NCBI RefSeq assembly: GCF_026626305.1
Contig: NZ_JAPNUE010000009.1
Location: 48,881 to 112,880 of the forward strand
Length of the DNA stretch: 64,000 bases
DNA from: Frigidibacter sp. RF13
GTDB lineage: Bacteria > Pseudomonadota > Alphaproteobacteria > Rhodobacterales > Rhodobacteraceae
Reading direction: 5' to 3'
In this document: positions 62,444 through 64,000 of the stretch, one piece after another
Layout of the letters: each line of letters starts with the position of its first letter
Numbering within the stretch: the stretch's first letter is position 1
Program-made: the position numbers and the translations under genes
The notes under the pieces: generated by a model
Told to the model about the DNA's origin: nothing
The model's input: the letters and a program-made list of their open reading frames with translations, nothing else
The model's database searches: none

Positions 62444-63580
62444 TCACGCCGCGGCGCAAATCTCGGCTAGCATCGCGATCACCGGCGGGTAGTAGGCGCT
62501 GTCATAGCCGCTGTCGTTCTGCATCACCGACAAATAGCAGGCGACGCGCCCGGTCGAGGGGTTGGCCACCAGATACTGGCCGCCATAACCGCCATGGCCA
62601 AGCCAGATGCCGTCGGTATTGGTTTGGTTCGAATAGCGCAGATGGGCGCGCGGCGGGGGCATCGGCACGCCGCCCGTCAGCGTTTCCTCGATGAAGGCGG
62701 CCGATCCGAAGGGGCGGCCATCAACGCCCGCGCCCCTCCGGGCGAAAAGCGCGCCATAGCGGCAGAGATCGCGCGCCGTCAGGCAGATACCGCCGCTCAT
62801 CAGCGGAAAGCCCGCCCGGTCGGTCACCACATGCATCGCCCCCTCCATACCCGCCGCATCGGCGAGATCGGTGATGAAGGCCGACATGGGCCGCCCCGAC
62901 CGCAGTTCTGCCGCGCGGGCCAGAAGGTCGGTATTGGCACTTTTGTAAAGGCAGGCGCCGGTCCGGTTGACCGTATCGCTCCGCCCCGGCGTCAGCCCCA
63001 CGGTGGCGAGGAAGGCGGCATTCGTTTCTTCCGGCCCGTCGGGCAGGCGCAGGCCGGTCGCGGCCTCCTGCCGGAAGGCGGCGCAGCCGGGCTGGGCGTA
63101 ATCCTCGTCATAGTCATTCTCGACATTCATGTTCAGAATGTCGGCGACGCTGGCCCCCGCATAGCCCGGCCCCACCCCGGGCACGATCTTTCCCATCTGC
63201 TCCTCAAGCTTGATCCTGCCGTCTTCCCAAAGCCGCCCGATCACAAGGTTCATCGCCATCTTCGAGATCGACATGATCGAATGCGGGCGGTCGGGCCCGA
63301 AATCGGCGGCATAGGCCTCATGAAGGATCCGCCCGCCCTCGATCACCGCCATCGCGGAAAACCAGGGTGAAGCGGTCAGCCGCCGCACATCCTCGCGCGC
63401 AGCGATCGAAAGATCGGCCGAGAGGCGGAGTTCCATCACCCGGCCCGCGCGGGCGCTTTGAGCGTAGCGGGCGATCCGGTGCAGCCCGTGAAAGCCCGAG
63501 CGGCGGCGGGGCGCGGAGTTCCAGCTTGTATAGCCGCCCGCCGCCACGGTCAGATCGGGATTGGGAACGGTCGTGACCAT
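62444..63580 (-). CDS. Class C beta-lactamase-related serine hydrolase
   Basis: A 378-residue protein of the beta-lactamase (AmpC / 6-aminohexanoate-dimer hydrolase) superfamily. The nucleophile motif SxxK is in HSIMSISKMAMN (SISK, near residues 104-107), the second motif is YKSANTD, and WLGHGGYGGQ gives the third (HGG). No signal peptide is seen, so a cytoplasmic esterase or amide hydrolase role is likelier than antibiotic resistance (inference). GGAG precedes ATG 63580. It lies upstream of the arginine leader and is read in the same direction. Confidence 0.8.
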   Translation of the reverse strand: MVTTVPNPDLTVAAGGYTSWNSAPRRRSGFHGLHRIARYAQSARAGRVMELRLSADLSIAAREDVRRLTASPWFSAMAVIEGGRILHEAYAADFGPDRPHSIMSISKMAMNLVIGRLWEDGRIKLEEQMGKIVPGVGPGYAGASVADILNMNVENDYDEDYAQPGCAAFRQEAATGLRLPDGPEETNAAFLATVGLTPGRSDTVNRTGACLYKSANTDLLARAAELRSGRPMSAFITDLADAAGMEGAMHVVTDRAGFPLMSGGICLTARDLCRYGALFARRGAGVDGRPFGSAAFIEETLTGGVPMPPPRAHLRYSNQTNTDGIWLGHGGYGGQYLVANPSTGRVACYLSVMQNDSGYDSAYYPPVIAMLAEICAAA

Positions 63581-63690
63581 GGGCGATTCTCCGGGGTTGG
63601 CCGGGCGATCCTAGGGGCGCGACGCCGGGCCTGACAACCTTGCCCCTTCTGTTGAGCGGTTTTGCGCGCCTTGCCCTCCGCCCCCATCCC

Positions 63691-63718
63691 TTGTATCTCG
63701 GCGCGTCCCCGCTAGAAT
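63691..63718 (+). promoter_or_regulatory. Sigma-70 promoter of gcrA
   Basis: TTGTAT (63691-63696) and TAGAAT (63713-63718) are 16 bases apart, with the likely start near 63725 and the gene at 63748. A CcrM methylation site (GANTC) is not present in the short leader. Confidence 0.6.
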
Positions 63719-63747
63719 GGGGGTCCGATCAAGCCAGAGGATCTGCG

Positions 63748-64000
63748 ATGTCCTGGACCGACGAACGCGTCGAGCTGTTGAAGAAGATGTGGGGCGAAGG
63801 CCAGTCGGCGAGCCAGATCGCCAAGGAACTGGGCTCGGTCACCCGCAATGCGGTGATCGGCAAGGTCCACAGGCTCGGCCTTTCGAACCGGGTCGAAGGC
63901 AAGGGCAAGGAGGAGGAAGCCGAAGCGCCCGCCGCCGCCCCGCGCCCCGCGAGCACGCCGTCGCAGCCCGCCCAGCCGCAGGCCGCCGCCCCCCGCGCCG
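63748..64000 (+). CDS. gcrA: GcrA cell cycle regulator (partial, runs off right edge)
   Basis: The first ~84 residues of GcrA, an alphaproteobacterial sigma-70 cofactor that activates cell-cycle genes at methylated GANTC promoters. The N-terminal DNA-binding helix-turn-helix begins SWTDERVELLKKMWGEGQSA and continues SQIAKELGSVTRNAVIGKVHRLGLSNR. A low-complexity Pro/Ala-rich linker begins near residue 55 and continues past the edge. AGAGG lies seven bases before ATG 63748. Confidence 0.95.
   Translation, partial: MSWTDERVELLKKMWGEGQSASQIAKELGSVTRNAVIGKVHRLGLSNRVEGKGKEEEAEAPAAAPRPASTPSQPAQPQAAAPRA

Noticed and set aside
62444..63580. An antibiotic-resistance beta-lactamase
   Set aside because: The SxxK and HGG motifs fit the superfamily, but there is no signal peptide and the context is metabolic, so resistance is not inferred.
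1..64000. CRISPR arrays, prophage or insertion sequences
   Set aside because: No regularly spaced repeats, cas, phage structural, transposase or integrase genes were seen in any part of the window.

Overview
The window is a stretch of high-GC chromosome from an alphaproteobacterium, most likely a Rhodobacterales (Rhodobacteraceae) species. The evidence is the start of a GcrA-type cell-cycle regulator at the right edge, an alphaproteobacterial-type heat-shock promoter before dnaK, a DUF1127 protein, a PopZ-like protein beside tolC, a DUF6280-type small protein, a PutA/PutR pair, and three copies of a G-rich/C-rich intergenic hairpin repeat of a style I associate with this family. The genus cannot be fixed from the sequence. 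Gene density is ordinary, and I see no prophage, CRISPR array or intact insertion sequence.

Layout. 1-3.6 kb: GDP-mannose supply (a mannose-1-phosphate guanylyltransferase cut by the left edge and a phosphomannomutase) with an arylsulfotransferase-family protein between them. 3.7-12.5 kb: pnp, an HxlR regulator facing a DUF1127 gene, a fatty acid hydroxylase, then queG-dnaJ-dnaK read leftward from a sigma-32-type promoter, with alkB divergent. 13.2-21.2 kb: a compact rightward operon of amiC, amiR, two dipeptide-type permeases, a solute-binding protein, an acetamidase/formamidase and a fused double ATPase. It is preceded by a consensus sigma-70 promoter and an intrinsic terminator ahead of amiC, so it looks like an amide-inducible, antitermination-controlled uptake and hydrolysis unit. 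21.2-30.1 kb: a leftward AbrB / DUF4387 / AtuA-like / TctA-TctB-TctC cluster and a divergent TctD-TctE two-component system with a periplasmic binding protein, an uptake and catabolic locus of unknown substrate. 30.1-41.2 kb: a Pcm-like methyltransferase, tolC, a PopZ-like gene, small membrane and DUF genes, ygfZ, two aminotransferases and valS.

41.2-54.6 kb: DUF1428, a two-domain VOC protein, GST/HxlR, Lrp/ornithine decarboxylase, a DUF2235 hydrolase, metF/metR, an ABC-F protein, a fatty acid desaturase, an inositol monophosphatase, and two GFA-family proteins on either side of a rhomboid protease. 54.6-58.7 kb: putA with its divergent Lrp-type regulator. 58.7-64 kb: a META-domain protein, tRNA-Leu(UAA), and the arginine genes argF and argD read leftward behind an 18-residue leader peptide with six arginines; then a class C beta-lactamase-type hydrolase and gcrA running off the right edge.

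The three observations most worth following are the AmiC/AmiR leader and its unusual operon, the arginine-rich leader peptide upstream of argD-argF, and the AtuA-DUF4387-AbrB-Tct cluster. Smaller curiosities are a perfect 12-bp terminator-like hairpin inside the start of queG, a roughly 170-bp imperfect palindrome between a DUF2235 gene and metF, a run of rare codons exactly at the active-site lysine of a HisC-like aminotransferase, and a long codon-atypical insertion in ValRS.
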